A stretch of DNA of 64,000 nt from Nocardioides guangzhouensis (GTDB taxonomy: Bacteria; Actinomycetota; Actinomycetes; Propionibacteriales; Nocardioidaceae): the NCBI RefSeq assembly GCF_004519545.1, contig NZ_SDKM01000008.1, positions 1 through 64,000 on the forward strand. The letters run 5' to 3'. Positions 45,821 to 54,995 of this stretch are shown here, in pieces. Both the position numbers and the translations under genes were made by a program. Position 1 is the first letter of the stretch, and each line of letters begins with the position of its first letter. The notes under the pieces were generated by a model, which saw only the letters and a program-made list of their open reading frames with translations, had not been told where the DNA came from and did not search any database.

Positions 45821-46408
45821 ATGGAGATCCGCGTCGCCCGCCCCGAGGACGCCGCCGCCGTACGCCGCGCGGTCGCGGCCGCGTTCGGCGCCGAGACCGC
45901 GGAGCACGGCACCCAGGTGGCCGACCTCTGGGACGCGGTCGAGGCGGCCGGTCACGTGCGGGCCAGCCTGGTCGCCGACGGCGACGGCGCCGTGGTCGGC
46001 CATGTCGGGGTGAGCCACGCCTGGGTCGACGCCCGGCCGGCGCTGGTCGACGTGGCGGTCCTGGGTCCGCTCAGCGTCCGTCCGGAGGCCCAGCGCGGCG
46101 GCATCGGCACAGCGCTGGTTGCGGCCGCTGTCGAGGCGGCCCGGGGGCTCGGCGTACCGGCGATCTTCCTCGAGGGTGCGCCGCACTACTACGGAGCCCG
46201 GGGCTTCCGGAAGGCCAGTGACCTCGGGTTCGCTCCCGCGTCGGCGCGCACCCCGGACGCCGCCTTCCAGGTGGTGGTCCTCGACACCCACGAGGAGTGG
46301 ATGACGGGGCGACTGGTCTACCGCGACGTGTGGTGGGTGCACGACTCGACCGGGCTGCGGGACCCGCGACTCGCGGAGCTCGAGGGGCGGTTCGGGCGAA
46401 GCTCCTGA
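45821..46408 (+). CDS. GNAT-family N-acetyltransferase
   Basis: Protein of 195 residues with the GNAT fold. The acetyl-CoA motif is RPEAQRGGIGTALV near 87-100, preceded by VLGPLSV; the C-terminal segment YYGARGFRKASDLGF is a common small-molecule GNAT feature. The substrate is unknown. It is divergent from the small-gene operon. GAGGGT lies six bases before the ATG. Confidence 0.85.
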   Translation: MEIRVARPEDAAAVRRAVAAAFGAETAEHGTQVADLWDAVEAAGHVRASLVADGDGAVVGHVGVSHAWVDARPALVDVAVLGPLSVRPEAQRGGIGTALVAAAVEAARGLGVPAIFLEGAPHYYGARGFRKASDLGFAPASARTPDAAFQVVVLDTHEEWMTGRLVYRDVWWVHDSTGLRDPRLAELEGRFGRSS

Positions 46409-46412
46409 CAGT

Positions 46413-46428
46413 TCGAACAGGTGTTCGA
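46413..46428. promoter_or_regulatory. LexA/SOS box
   Basis: TCGAAC-AGGT-GTTCGA exactly fits the actinobacterial LexA consensus TCGAAC-N4-GTTCGA. It abuts the -10 box TAGACT (46429-46434), so LexA binding would block polymerase. Confidence 0.85.
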
Positions 46429-46434
46429 TAGACT
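46429..46434 (+). promoter_or_regulatory. -10 box of the SOS-box gene
   Basis: TAGACT lies six bases before ATG 46441, predicting a leaderless transcript starting at or next to the A of ATG. The LexA box occupies the spacer just upstream. Confidence 0.65.
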
Positions 46435-46440
46435 GGTGGC

Positions 46441-46806
46441 ATGCTCGTCGCCCCGCCCGGCTGGCCCGCACAGGTCCGGCCCCCCGACGCCCCCGACTGG
46501 GAGCGCACCGCGGTCAACTGGCTGCTCGACATCTGCCCGCCCGAGTACCGCTCCTATCCCGCGCTGCGCCGCCACGTGGTGGTGCTGGCCCGGTTCGCGG
46601 TGCTGCACGTGGAGGCCTGCCAGCAGTCGTGCGAGCGGGGGCTGAGCCAGGCCCGCTCCGAGCTGCGCGACGTCGCCGACGTGGACGTGGTCGAGGCCGC
46701 GGTGCAGACCTGGCACGCCGAGTCGGCCCGGCTGCTCGCCGTACGCCGCGCGGCCGGGCTGGTCGAGGAGGCGCTGCGCGGGCGTCGCTACGTGGCCCGG
46801 CTCTGA
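46441..46806 (+). CDS. hypothetical SOS-controlled helical protein
   Basis: Protein of 121 residues, largely alpha-helical, with W/Y near the N-terminus (WERTAVNWLLDICPPEY), three cysteines, and RSELRDVADVDVVEAAVQTWHAESARLL toward the C-terminus. No membrane segment or catalytic motif. Homologues appear common in actinobacteria, but I cannot name the family. A perfect LexA box and a -10 box precede the start codon, so it should be induced by DNA damage. No dnaE2, imuA or imuB neighbour is present. Confidence 0.8.
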   Translation: MLVAPPGWPAQVRPPDAPDWERTAVNWLLDICPPEYRSYPALRRHVVVLARFAVLHVEACQQSCERGLSQARSELRDVADVDVVEAAVQTWHAESARLLAVRRAAGLVEEALRGRRYVARL

Positions 46807-46954
46807 CGGCCCTGTTGCGGCACGGTCGCCCTCACCGTGGCCGTGATGGATCGCGCCTTCCGACGCACCAGCAGGTGGACGTTGCTCGACATGGTGCCGC
46901 TCTCCCAGTCCCTGGCGCTGAAGGACTGACGTCCGCCGGCACCAACGGCCGGGC

Positions 46955-47425
46955 TCAGGCGCCCACCGGGGAGAAGACGACCACCGCGGTCGGCGTCGAC
47001 CGGAGCGCGGCGTACCCGTCGAGGTTCTTGTCGACCGCGCCCCACCGGGCCCACAGCCGGTCCCGTTCGGTCCCCTCGGCGGCGCGCGACGTCACGGCCC
47101 GCGGCGGCTGTCCCTTGAGCTGCACCGTGGCCTCCGGGTGGGCCTGCAGGTTCAGCCACCAGGCCGGCTCGCCCTCGCCCCAGCCGTTCATCGCCAGCAC
47201 CACCAGATCCGGGCCGTCCTCGAGGTAGCCGACGATGACCGCCCGCTCCTGCCCCGACCGCCGCCCGGTGGTGACCAGCCGCAGCGCGCCCCAGCGCAGC
47301 CGGCTCTGCGGGGTCCACAGGCCGCGCCCGCGGGTCGCGCGGAAGAACACCCGGTGCGCCTTCCAGAAGCTGGTCACGAACCAGCGCGGCGGCACCCGGG
47401 CCGGTCGTCCGCTCCGGTCTCCCAT
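46955..47425 (-). CDS. nitroreductase/deazaflavin (F420)-dependent Ddn-family protein
   Basis: Protein of 156 residues with LVTTGRRSGQERAVIVGYLEDGPDLVVLAMNGW and AWWLNLQAHPEATVQLKG, the signature of the Ddn/nitroreductase split-barrel family. Such proteins use F420 (or F420-like cofactor) to reduce quinones or nitro compounds. ATG 47425 has GGGGAGGTG upstream. It is divergent from the NUDIX gene and convergent with the SOS-box gene. Confidence 0.88.
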   Translation of the reverse strand: MGDRSGRPARVPPRWFVTSFWKAHRVFFRATRGRGLWTPQSRLRWGALRLVTTGRRSGQERAVIVGYLEDGPDLVVLAMNGWGEGEPAWWLNLQAHPEATVQLKGQPPRAVTSRAAEGTERDRLWARWGAVDKNLDGYAALRSTPTAVVVFSPVGA

Positions 47426-47514
47426 GCCCACACCTCCCCACCGGTGCGGCACACCGGCACCCGTCCATGATGCCCGGGAGCGGCCGGTCGGGGCAGGCCG
47501 CTAGCCTCACGGGG

Positions 47515-47946
47515 ATGCAGCGCTTCTCCAGCATCGTCCTCGTGGACGCCCGCGGCTGGGTGCTGCTCCAGGAGCGCGACGAGCACCCGGTCATCGACCC
47601 GGAGATGTGGGGCTTCGTCGGCGGCCACGTCGACGACGGCGAGGAGTACCTCGCGGCGGCCTACCGCGAGCTCGCCGAGGAGACCGGCCTGCACCTCGAC
47701 GGCGGCCTGGAGTGTTTCGGCGTGTTCCCGGTCCAGCACACCCACGCCGACGACCTGGACGAGCTGTCGCTGTACGTCATGCGCGCCGACCTCACCGACG
47801 ACGACATCGTGCTCGGCGAGGGCCGGCAGATCGTGTTCGTCGACCCGGCCACGGTCACCGACCTGCCGCTCACGGTGGCGGCCCGGCAGGTGCTGCCGGG
47901 CTTCCTGGCCTCCGCGACGTACCGGCGGCTGGCCGCCGGTCCCTGA
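47515..47946 (+). CDS. NUDIX hydrolase
   Basis: Protein of 143 residues with a full Nudix box, GHVDDGEEYLAAAYRELAEE, at about 41-60. It hydrolyses a nucleoside diphosphate linked to another group; the preferred substrate is not visible. The start lies seven bases after TAGCCT (47502-47507), so the mRNA may be leaderless. A promoter and leader for dxs follow. Confidence 0.92.
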   Translation: MQRFSSIVLVDARGWVLLQERDEHPVIDPEMWGFVGGHVDDGEEYLAAAYRELAEETGLHLDGGLECFGVFPVQHTHADDLDELSLYVMRADLTDDDIVLGEGRQIVFVDPATVTDLPLTVAARQVLPGFLASATYRRLAAGP

Positions 47947-47970
47947 GGTCCGGGCCGCGGGTGTCGCGCG

Positions 47971-48001
47971 TTGTGGCGCGCGGGGCCCGATCACCTAGAC
48001 T
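47971..48001 (+). promoter_or_regulatory. dxs promoter
   Basis: -35-like TTGTGG (47971-47976) and -10 TAGACT (47996-48001) with a 19-base spacer. The predicted leader (about 70 bases) has a GGGAG/CTCCC hairpin near 48019-48030 and GGAGG (48062-48066) before dxs. Confidence 0.45.
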
Positions 48002-48076
48002 CGATCACTGGCCTGATCCCGGGAGTGCTCCCGCGGGCCGCGACCTGAACCGAGCCGAGCTGGAGGATCCCTGCCG

Positions 48077-49981
48077 ATGGGCTACCTGGAGTCGATCTCG
48101 ACCCCGCGTGACCTGCGTGGCCTGACCGCCGACCAGCTCGACGACCTCGCGAGCGAGATCCGCGACCGGCTGGTCGCGGTGTGCTCGAAGACCGGCGGGC
48201 ACCTGGGCCCGAACCTCGGCGTGGTCGAGCTCACCCTGGCCATCCACCGGGTATTCGACTCGCCCCGCGACCGGATCGTCCTCGACACCGGCCACCAGTC
48301 CTACGTCCACAAGCTGGTCACCGGCCGGGCCGCCGGGTTCGACGGCCTGCGCAAGGAGGGCGGCCTCTCCGGCTACCCGAGCCAGCGTGAGTCCGAGCAC
48401 GACATCGTCGAGAACTCCCACGCCTCGACGGCCCTGTCGTACGCCGACGGACTGGCCAAGGCCTACGCGATCCGGGGCGAGGACCGGCACGTGGTGGCGG
48501 TCATCGGAGACGGCGCGCTGACCGGCGGCATGGCCTGGGAGGCCCTCAACAACATCGCAATCGCCAGGACCAGCCGGCTGGTGATCGTGGTCAACGACAA
48601 CGGCCGCTCCTACACCCCGACGGTCGGCGGGCTCGCGACCGCGCTGACCACGCTGCGCACCAACCCGCGCTACGAGCAGGTGCTCGACCTGGTGAAGCGC
48701 CGGCTGACCTCGGTCCCCGGCGTCGGCCCCGCGGCGTACGACACGCTGCACGCGATCAAGAAGGGCATGAAGGACGCGCTCGCCCCGCAGGGCCTGTTCG
48801 AGGACCTGGGGCTCAAGTACGTCGGGCCGGTCGACGGCCACGACCGTGCCGCGATGGAGCAGGCGCTGGCCCAGGCGAAGCGCTTCAACGGCCCGGTGAT
48901 CGTGCACGCGCTGACCCGCAAGGGCTTCGGGTACGACGCGGCGGAGCAGCACGAGGCGGACCAGTTCCACTCGCCCGGGCCGTTCGACATCGAGACCGGC
49001 GAGGAGACCCCGAAGGGCCGGATCTGGACCGACGTGTTCTCCGAGGAGATCGTCCGGATCGGCGAGCAGCGCCAGGACGTGGTGGCGATCACGGCGGCGA
49101 TGATGCACCCGGTCGGTCTCGACGCCTTCCAGCACAAGTTCCCCGAGCGCACCTTCGACGTCGGCATCGCCGAGCAGCACGCCGCCACCTCCGCGGCCGG
49201 GCTGGCGATGGGCGGCCTCCACCCGGTCGTCGCGGTCTACGCGACGTTCCTCAACCGCGCCTTCGACCAGGTCCTCATGGACGTGGCGCTGCACAAGTGC
49301 GGGGTCACCTTCGTGCTCGACCGCGCCGGTGTCACCGGCGATGACGGCGCGAGCCACAACGGCATGTGGGACATGTCCATCCTCCAGGTGGTGCCCGGGC
49401 TGCGGCTGGCCGCACCCCGCGACGCCACCCGGCTGCGCGAGCTGCTGCACGAGGCGGTCGCGGTCGATGACGCCCCGACCGTGGTGCGGTTCCCCAAGGG
49501 GCCGCCGCCGGAGGACGTCGCGGCGGTCGGCAAGGCTGGCGCCGCCGACGTGCTCGTGCGCACCGGCACCCGCGACGTGCTCGTGGTCGCGCACGGCGCG
49601 ATGGCCACGACGGCCGTCGAGGTCGCCGACCGGCTGGTCGCCCAAGGCATCGGCGTGACCGTCGTCGACCCGCGGTGGGTGAAGCCGGTGGACCCGGCGA
49701 TCGTCCAGCTGGCCCGCGAGCACCGGCTCGTGGTCAGCATCGAGGACAACGGCGTGGTCGGCGGCTGCGGCGCGGTGCTGCTGCAGACCCTCAACGAGGC
49801 GGGCGTCGAGACTCCGTACCGGCTGCACGGGATCCCGCAGGAGTTCCTCGACCACGCCAAGCGCGCGGCGATCCTCGACCGGATCGGCCTCTCCCCGCAG
49901 GCCCTCGCGCTCGGCATCGTCGAGGACATGACCGCGCTGGCGCACGGCTCGACGCTGGTGGATGCCGAGCAACCGGGCTGA
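48077..49981 (+). CDS. dxs: 1-deoxy-D-xylulose-5-phosphate synthase
   Basis: Protein of 634 residues that condenses pyruvate and glyceraldehyde-3-phosphate in the first step of the MEP isoprenoid pathway. The TPP domain has [16 protein letters not shown], and the transketolase pyrimidine-binding domain spans about 320-480 with [17 protein letters not shown]. The C-terminal transketolase domain is complete (about 495-630). GGAGG precedes ATG 48077. Its 3' end overlaps the next lipoprotein gene by 20 bases. Confidence 0.97.
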   Translation: MGYLESISTPRDLRGLTADQLDDLASEIRDRLVAVCSKTGGHLGPNLGVVELTLAIHRVFDSPRDRIVLDTGHQSYVHKLVTGRAAGFDGLRKEGGLSGYPSQRESEHDIVENSHASTALSYADGLAKAYAIRGEDRHVVAVIGDGALTGGMAWEALNNIAIARTSRLVIVVNDNGRSYTPTVGGLATALTTLRTNPRYEQVLDLVKRRLTSVPGVGPAAYDTLHAIKKGMKDALAPQGLFEDLGLKYVGPVDGHDRAAMEQALAQAKRFNGPVIVHALTRKGFGYDAAEQHEADQFHSPGPFDIETGEETPKGRIWTDVFSEEIVRIGEQRQDVVAITAAMMHPVGLDAFQHKFPERTFDVGIAEQHAATSAAGLAMGGLHPVVAVYATFLNRAFDQVLMDVALHKCGVTFVLDRAGVTGDDGASHNGMWDMSILQVVPGLRLAAPRDATRLRELLHEAVAVDDAPTVVRFPKGPPPEDVAAVGKAGAADVLVRTGTRDVLVVAHGAMATTAVEVADRLVAQGIGVTVVDPRWVKPVDPAIVQLAREHRLVVSIEDNGVVGGCGAVLLQTLNEAGVETPYRLHGIPQEFLDHAKRAAILDRIGLSPQALALGIVEDMTALAHGSTLVDAEQPG

Positions 49982-51248
49982 GCCGAGGCACGGGGGCCGC
50001 CGTCCTCGGGGCGCCGTGCTGCCTGCGCTCCTCCTCGCCCTCGCGCTGCTGACCGGCCTGCTCGGCGCCTGCTCCGCACTCGAGACCGACGCCGCGCACG
50101 GCCCGACCGCCTCCGCGGACCTGAAGGGAGAGGTCCGCGCCCTGCTCCAGCGCCACGCGCGGGCGGTGCGCACCGGCGCGATGGCGATGTTCCTCGACGA
50201 CGTGGACGGCTCCCGTCCGGCGTTCCACGCCCGGCAGAAGCGGTACTTCCGCAACCTGCAGGAGCTGCCCCTGGCGCGGTTCGGCTGGAAGGTCCCCGAC
50301 GGCTCGGTCACCGAGACCGCCGACGGCTTGCGGGCGGTGGTCACCCAGCGCATGAAGCTGCGCGGGTACGACGCCGTACCCGTGACGACGCCGCAGGCGC
50401 TCACCTTCGTCCGCGACGACGAGGGACGGCTGCTGCTCTCCGGCGACCGCGACCCTGAGTTCGCCGAGCGGTACGGCGTCGACCCGTCGCCCTGGGACCT
50501 GGAGCGGATCCACGTCCGGGAAGGGGACGGCGTCCTCGGCATCTTCGACGCCGGCAGCCTCGACTCCGCCGACCGCACGGTCGCCGCCGTGGAGCGCGGG
50601 ATCGCGGCGGTCGACGCCGAGGTGCCCCTGCCGTGGCCGGGCGCGGTGGTGGTCTACGCCCTCGGCGACCGGACGCTGATCGACTCGATCGACAACCTGC
50701 CCGGCGGCGACCCCGACCGGCTGGACGGCGTGGCGTTCCCGGTCCGGGCCAGCCCCAGCAACCGGGCGCTGGCCAGCACCCGCTTCCTGCTGCATCCGCG
50801 GATGGTCGACCGGGACGGAGAGCTGCGCGACCGGCTGATCCGGCACGAGCTCACCCACGTGGCTCTCGGCCTGCGCGACGACCGGGTGCCGACCTGGCTG
50901 TCGGAGGGGCTGGCCGAGTACGTCTCGGTGCAGCCGGTCCCGACGTACCGCCGGATGATCGCGCGGGCCGCGTTCGAGCGGGCCCGCGCCGGCGTGACCC
51001 GGCTACCGCGCAACCGCACGTTCAACGGCCCGGAGTCCGGGGCGCACTACGGCATCGCGTGGTACGCCTGCGAGTACGTCGCCGCGACGTACGGCGAGGA
51101 CGCGCTGTGGCGGCTGTTCGACGCCATGCGGGCCGGTGACGGCACCCGCGAGAAGGGGCAGGACCGGGTCCTGCGCAGGGTGCTCGGCATCGACGGGCAC
51201 CAGCTCGCCCGGGGTGCCGCCGACAAGATCACGGCCACCTTCGGCTGA
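49962..51248 (+). CDS. lipoprotein metallopeptidase (peptidase MA-like)
   Basis: Protein of 428 residues. After a signal segment and lipobox LLGAC (cysteine near residue 37), a peptidase-like domain contains His295-Glu296-Leu-Thr-His299 followed by Glu315 in [10 protein letters not shown], the gluzincin HExxH+E pattern. An earlier domain (about 50-200) is of unknown fold. It is exposed at the membrane surface. The ATG overlaps the end of dxs by 20 bases, so the two are coupled. Substrate unknown. Confidence 0.8.
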   Translation: MPSNRAEPRHGGRRPRGAVLPALLLALALLTGLLGACSALETDAAHGPTASADLKGEVRALLQRHARAVRTGAMAMFLDDVDGSRPAFHARQKRYFRNLQELPLARFGWKVPDGSVTETADGLRAVVTQRMKLRGYDAVPVTTPQALTFVRDDEGRLLLSGDRDPEFAERYGVDPSPWDLERIHVREGDGVLGIFDAGSLDSADRTVAAVERGIAAVDAEVPLPWPGAVVVYALGDRTLIDSIDNLPGGDPDRLDGVAFPVRASPSNRALASTRFLLHPRMVDRDGELRDRLIRHELTHVALGLRDDRVPTWLSEGLAEYVSVQPVPTYRRMIARAAFERARAGVTRLPRNRTFNGPESGAHYGIAWYACEYVAATYGEDALWRLFDAMRAGDGTREKGQDRVLRRVLGIDGHQLARGAADKITATFG

Positions 51249-51256
51249 TCGCGTCG

Positions 51257-52084
51257 TCAGCGCCGGCGTACGACCAGCGAGGCCCCGAGGAACAGCACGC
51301 CCCACACCAGCGCGGCCACCCCGCCGGCGGAGCCCAGGCTGCCGGTGTGGTGGGGGTAGACGACGGAGACCACGCCGAGCCAGGCCGCGGACAGGGCCGG
51401 AGCCACCGCCGAGGCCCGCCAGCCGGCCGCGCGCACCCCGGCGCCGCCGGCGGTCACCAGCGCGGTGCCCGCGAGCGCCAGGCCCAGGGCCGCCTGCATC
51501 GGCAGATGACGCAGGTTCCACGTGACGTCGTCGGTCTCGCCGTCGTGCAGGGCCCGGGTCATGTCGAGGGCATAGGCGATGCCACCCACCAGCGCGACCA
51601 GCGCCAGCACGGTGAGCACGGGCTCCACCCACGAGAACAGGGCGCGCCCGCCCCCGATCGCCTGCCACCGGCGGGGCAGGTGCGGGCGTCCCGCCGCCAC
51701 CACCAGCAGCAGGGCACCGACCGCGGCGAGAAACAGACCGAGGGCCAGCTGGCCCACGGACGGGGCGAGGATCGCGGCCAGCACCATGCCCAGGGACACC
51801 GCGAGGGACTGGTGGACGTGCACGAGCTGGTCGAGGTGGACGGCGAACAGGACCAGCGGCAGGGGCACCAGGAACGTGAAGAGCACCCCCCAGCCGGTCT
51901 CGAGCAGGTAGCTGTCGTAGAACCCGTCGTCCTGGGTCGGCACCACGGCGAGGTCGACCGCGCCGTAGAACATGACCGCCGACCAGAACGCGACCAGGAG
52001 CGCGCCCCACCGGGCGCCGGTCCGCCCCAGGTCGAGGTAGACCTCGTCCTGGTCCTCGGCCCCGTCGTGCTCCCGGTCCGCCAT
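51257..52084 (-). CDS. hypothetical multi-pass membrane protein
   Basis: Protein of 275 residues with seven to eight predicted helices after an acidic cytosolic N-terminus (MADREHDGAEDQDEVYLDLG). No recognisable motif. GGAGGGAGCG precedes ATG 52084. It converges with the dxs-peptidase operon and is divergent from the GerW gene. Unknown function. Confidence 0.75.
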   Translation of the reverse strand: MADREHDGAEDQDEVYLDLGRTGARWGALLVAFWSAVMFYGAVDLAVVPTQDDGFYDSYLLETGWGVLFTFLVPLPLVLFAVHLDQLVHVHQSLAVSLGMVLAAILAPSVGQLALGLFLAAVGALLLVVAAGRPHLPRRWQAIGGGRALFSWVEPVLTVLALVALVGGIAYALDMTRALHDGETDDVTWNLRHLPMQAALGLALAGTALVTAGGAGVRAAGWRASAVAPALSAAWLGVVSVVYPHHTGSLGSAGGVAALVWGVLFLGASLVVRRR

Positions 52085-52228
52085 CGCTCCCTCCACGGCC
52101 CCTTCCGACTCCATCGTCGCGCCGGCCCGGGTGTCCGGCAATCACCGACACGGTGACGGTCTTCCGGCCCTGTCCCCGGCCCGCCACCCGGCGCCACCAT
52201 GGGAGGTCCACCCACCCGAGGAGGAGAG

Positions 52229-52588
52229 ATGGACGTCAGCGAGGTCCTGGAGAACGCACGCGACTCGATCACGGTCGGCCGGGTGTTCGGGGAGCCGCTC
52301 GAGCGAGCCGGGGTGACCGTGATCCCGGTGGCGAAGGTCGCCGGAGGCGGGGGAGGTGGCACCGGCCACGACGAGAACGGCGGCGACGGCGAGGGAGGTG
52401 GCTTCGGGATGACCGGGCGACCCGCCGGTGCCTTCGTGATCCGCGGCGAGCGCGTCCAGTGGCAGCCCGCCGTCGACCCGAACCGGATCGTGGCCGTCGT
52501 CGGCCTGGTCGTCGCCGCCTACCTGCTCACGCGGCCCCGGATGGTGCGGGCCCGGGCGTGGGCGGACGCGCGCCGCGGGAAGGCCTGA
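52229..52588 (+). CDS. GerW/YtfJ-like protein
   Basis: Protein of 119 residues with DSITVGRVFGEPLERAGVTVIPVAKVAGGGGGG followed by a glycine-rich stretch and PAGAFVIRGERVQWQP, the pattern of sporulation protein YtfJ/GerW. One C-terminal transmembrane segment (IVAVVGLVVAAYLL) is present. GGAGGAG precedes ATG 52229. It occurs in a non-endospore actinobacterium, so a spore role is unlikely. Confidence 0.8.
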   Translation: MDVSEVLENARDSITVGRVFGEPLERAGVTVIPVAKVAGGGGGGTGHDENGGDGEGGGFGMTGRPAGAFVIRGERVQWQPAVDPNRIVAVVGLVVAAYLLTRPRMVRARAWADARRGKA

Positions 52589-52591
52589 GCC

Positions 52592-52789
52592 TCACAGGTG
52601 GAAGACCCGGCGGCGCTCCGGCACGGCGGGGCGGTCGACCAGGGCCAGCGAGGCGACCGGCAGCAGGAACCAGTGCCGGCGTACGCACTGCACGCGCGCG
52701 TGCTCGACCGGGCCGTCGGTGCTCTCGAGGACGGCGCGCCACTGCACCTCGGCGAGCTCCCCGCACTCGGGGCAGGTGGTGAGGTCCAT
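52592..52789 (-). CDS. small zinc-ribbon-like protein
   Basis: Protein of 65 residues starting MDLTTCPECGELAEVQWRAV with a CPEC knuckle and a lone cysteine followed by a histidine (QCVRRHW) that may complete a metal site. AAGGAGGG precedes the ATG at 52789. It ends three bases after the GerW stop, convergent. Unknown function. Upstream, 52790-53011 (222 bases) shows no clear gene. Confidence 0.65.
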   Translation of the reverse strand: MDLTTCPECGELAEVQWRAVLESTDGPVEHARVQCVRRHWFLLPVASLALVDRPAVPERRRVFHL

Positions 52790-53011
52790 GACGCCCTCCT
52801 TCCGGTGGCTGTTCTCCGTGAAGAGGAGCGGACCCCGGTGCTGATACGGCGTACGGATGGTCCCTTCGGGCCCTTTCGCCGCCCGCACGGCCAGCCCAGG
52901 AGCACCTCGGCGAGAGCGTCGGGGAGACCCCCCACCCACGTGCTGTTCGTGGAGCTCGAGGAGGGTGCCGGCGCCACCGACGGCCCGGTCGGTCCCAGGC
53001 CGGGAGCTGGG

Positions 53012-53389
53012 TCAGTCGCGGCCCGCGGGCGGGTCGACGTTGACGGTCGGGGTCCCGCCGCCGGCCCGGGCGATCACCGCCACCGACACCTCGTCGGTCG
53101 GGTTGCTCTCACGGTGCACGGTGAACGCGGGCACGTGCACGAAGTCGCCGGCGACCGCGTCGACGTACCCCTCGAGACCGTCGTACTCGAGCCGCAGCAC
53201 GCCGCGTACGACGTACAGGCTGGTCTCGTTCGTGTCGTGGTGGTGCCAGCCCGAGACGGCGCCGGGCTGGGTCTCGACCCTCCCCGCCCACAGCACCGGC
53301 TCCTCGAACGCGCGGGAGCGGGCCATGCCGGGCGTCGGGTCGGCCGGCTCGAGGTCGGCGCCCCGGATCACGCGGATCGGTGTGGCCAT
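53012..53389 (-). CDS. cupin domain protein
   Basis: Protein of 125 residues, single cupin domain: SGWHHHDTNETSLYVVRGVLRLEYDG (metal motif 1) and GDFVHVPAFTVHRESNP (motif 2). It probably binds a metal ion; no enzyme activity is assigned. The ATG at 53389 lies six bases after CAGACT, leaderless-like. It is divergent from the amino-acid permease. Confidence 0.87.
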   Translation of the reverse strand: MATPIRVIRGADLEPADPTPGMARSRAFEEPVLWAGRVETQPGAVSGWHHHDTNETSLYVVRGVLRLEYDGLEGYVDAVAGDFVHVPAFTVHRESNPTDEVSVAVIARAGGGTPTVNVDPPAGRD

Positions 53390-53481
53390 GGCACCAGTCT
53401 GGCAGGCGGCCGCTCCGATCGGCAGCGGTGCACCGCGGACCTGACTAGCCCTCCGGGCGTGACTTCAATAACGTGCCGGGC

Positions 53482-54984
53482 ATGGACGTACTGCGCACGA
53501 AGACAGTCGAGCAGTCGATCGCCGAGACCGACGAGCCCGAACACAAGCTCAAGAAGAACCTGGGCACGCTGGACCTCATCGTCTTCGGCGTGGGCGTGAT
53601 CATCGGGGCCGGGATCTTCGTCATCACCGGAACGGTGGCCGCCTCCAACGCAGGTCCGGGCATCACGATCTCGTTCGCCATCGCCGGCCTGGCCTGCGCG
53701 CTGGCCGCCCTCTGCTACGCCGAGTTCGCCTCGACCGTGCCGGTCGCGGGCAGCGCCTACACGTTCAGCTACGCCACGTTCGGCGAGCTGATCGCCTGGA
53801 TCATCGGCTGGGACCTCGCGCTGGAGTTCACGATCGGGGCCGCGGCGCTGTCCACCAGCTTCTCCGGCTACTACCAGGAGGTCATGGAGGGCACCCCGTT
53901 CGAGGTGCCGACGAACCTGGGCTCCGCCGCCGACGGGGTCGTCGACCTGCCCGCGATCATCATCTCGCTGCTCGTGACGGGCGTGCTGATCGGCGGCATC
54001 AAGCTCTCCAGCGTGATCAACCAGGTCGTGGTCGCCATCAAGTTGCTGGTCGTGGCCGCGGTGATCATCTTCGGCGTCGCCCACATCGACACCGCCAACT
54101 ACTCGCCGTTCATCCCGCCGTCCCAGCCCGCTCCGGACACCAGCGGCTCGTTCATGGACGCCACCCTGATCAGCACGCTGGCCGGGTACGACCCGGCCGT
54201 CTACGGGCTGGCCGGCGTCATCGCGGGTGCCTCGATCGTGTTCTTCGCGTTCATCGGCTTCGACATCGTCGCCACCACCGCCGAGGAGACCCGCAACCCG
54301 CAGCGCGATGTGCCGCGCGGCATCCTCGGCTCGCTGGCGATCGTCACCGGCCTCTACATCGTGGTCAGCCTGGTGATCACCGGCATGCAGAACTACACCG
54401 ACATCGACCCCAACGACGGCGCGCCGCTCGCCACCGCGTTCGACGTCGTCGGCATGGACTGGATGGGCCGCCTGATCGCGATCGGCGCGTGCATCGGCCT
54501 GATCGTCGTGGTGATGATCCTGATGCTCGGCCAGACCCGCGTCGGCTTCGCGATGGCCCGCGACGGCCTGCTGCCGATCGGCCTGGCGAAGGTGCACCCG
54601 ACGTTCGGCACGCCGTACATCTTCACCGCGATCACCGGTGTGGCGGTCGCGATCATCGGCGGTCTGGTCGACCTGGAGACGCTGGTCCACCTGGTCAGCA
54701 TCGGCACGCTGTTCGCGTTCGTGCTGGTCAGCATCGGCGTGGTGATCCTGCGCCGCCAGCGGCCGGACCTGCCGCGGTCGTTCCGCACCCCGGCGGTGTA
54801 CGTCGTCGCCACGGCGTCGGTGCTGCTGTGCTTCTACCTCATGCTCAACCTGACCGGCGGCACCTGGGTACGGTTCATCGTCTGGATGCTGATCGGGTTC
54901 GTCGTCTACTTCGGCTACAGCTACAAGCACAGCCGGCTCGGGAAGCGGCAGGCGGCCGAGGCGGCGGGCACCCCGACCGCCTGA
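53482..54984 (+). CDS. APC-family amino acid permease (cationic amino acid type)
   Basis: Protein of 500 residues with 12 or more helices. GVGVIIGAGIFVITGTVA, ALCYAEFASTVPVAGSAYTFSYATFGE, FFAFIGFDIVATTAEETRNP and GQTRVGFAMARDGLLP mark the YfnA/CAT group. It is close in type to the permeases at 15499 and 22475. ATG 53482 lies seven bases after TAACGT; a GTG three codons earlier is possible. The substrate is not determinable. Confidence 0.89.
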   Translation: MDVLRTKTVEQSIAETDEPEHKLKKNLGTLDLIVFGVGVIIGAGIFVITGTVAASNAGPGITISFAIAGLACALAALCYAEFASTVPVAGSAYTFSYATFGELIAWIIGWDLALEFTIGAAALSTSFSGYYQEVMEGTPFEVPTNLGSAADGVVDLPAIIISLLVTGVLIGGIKLSSVINQVVVAIKLLVVAAVIIFGVAHIDTANYSPFIPPSQPAPDTSGSFMDATLISTLAGYDPAVYGLAGVIAGASIVFFAFIGFDIVATTAEETRNPQRDVPRGILGSLAIVTGLYIVVSLVITGMQNYTDIDPNDGAPLATAFDVVGMDWMGRLIAIGACIGLIVVVMILMLGQTRVGFAMARDGLLPIGLAKVHPTFGTPYIFTAITGVAVAIIGGLVDLETLVHLVSIGTLFAFVLVSIGVVILRRQRPDLPRSFRTPAVYVVATASVLLCFYLMLNLTGGTWVRFIVWMLIGFVVYFGYSYKHSRLGKRQAAEAAGTPTA

Positions 54985-54995
54985 CCCGTCGCGGC

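Noticed and set aside
46807-46954. Short minus-strand frame in the convergent gap near 46900 (MSSNVHLLVRR start)
   Set aside because: About 34 residues, no ribosome site or conserved family recognised; a CACGGT/ACCGTG hairpin is too weak to call a terminator.
52790-53011. Possible remnant gene between the small zinc-ribbon and cupin genes
   Set aside because: No frame with a start, ribosome site and recognisable family; apparent similarity is only composition.
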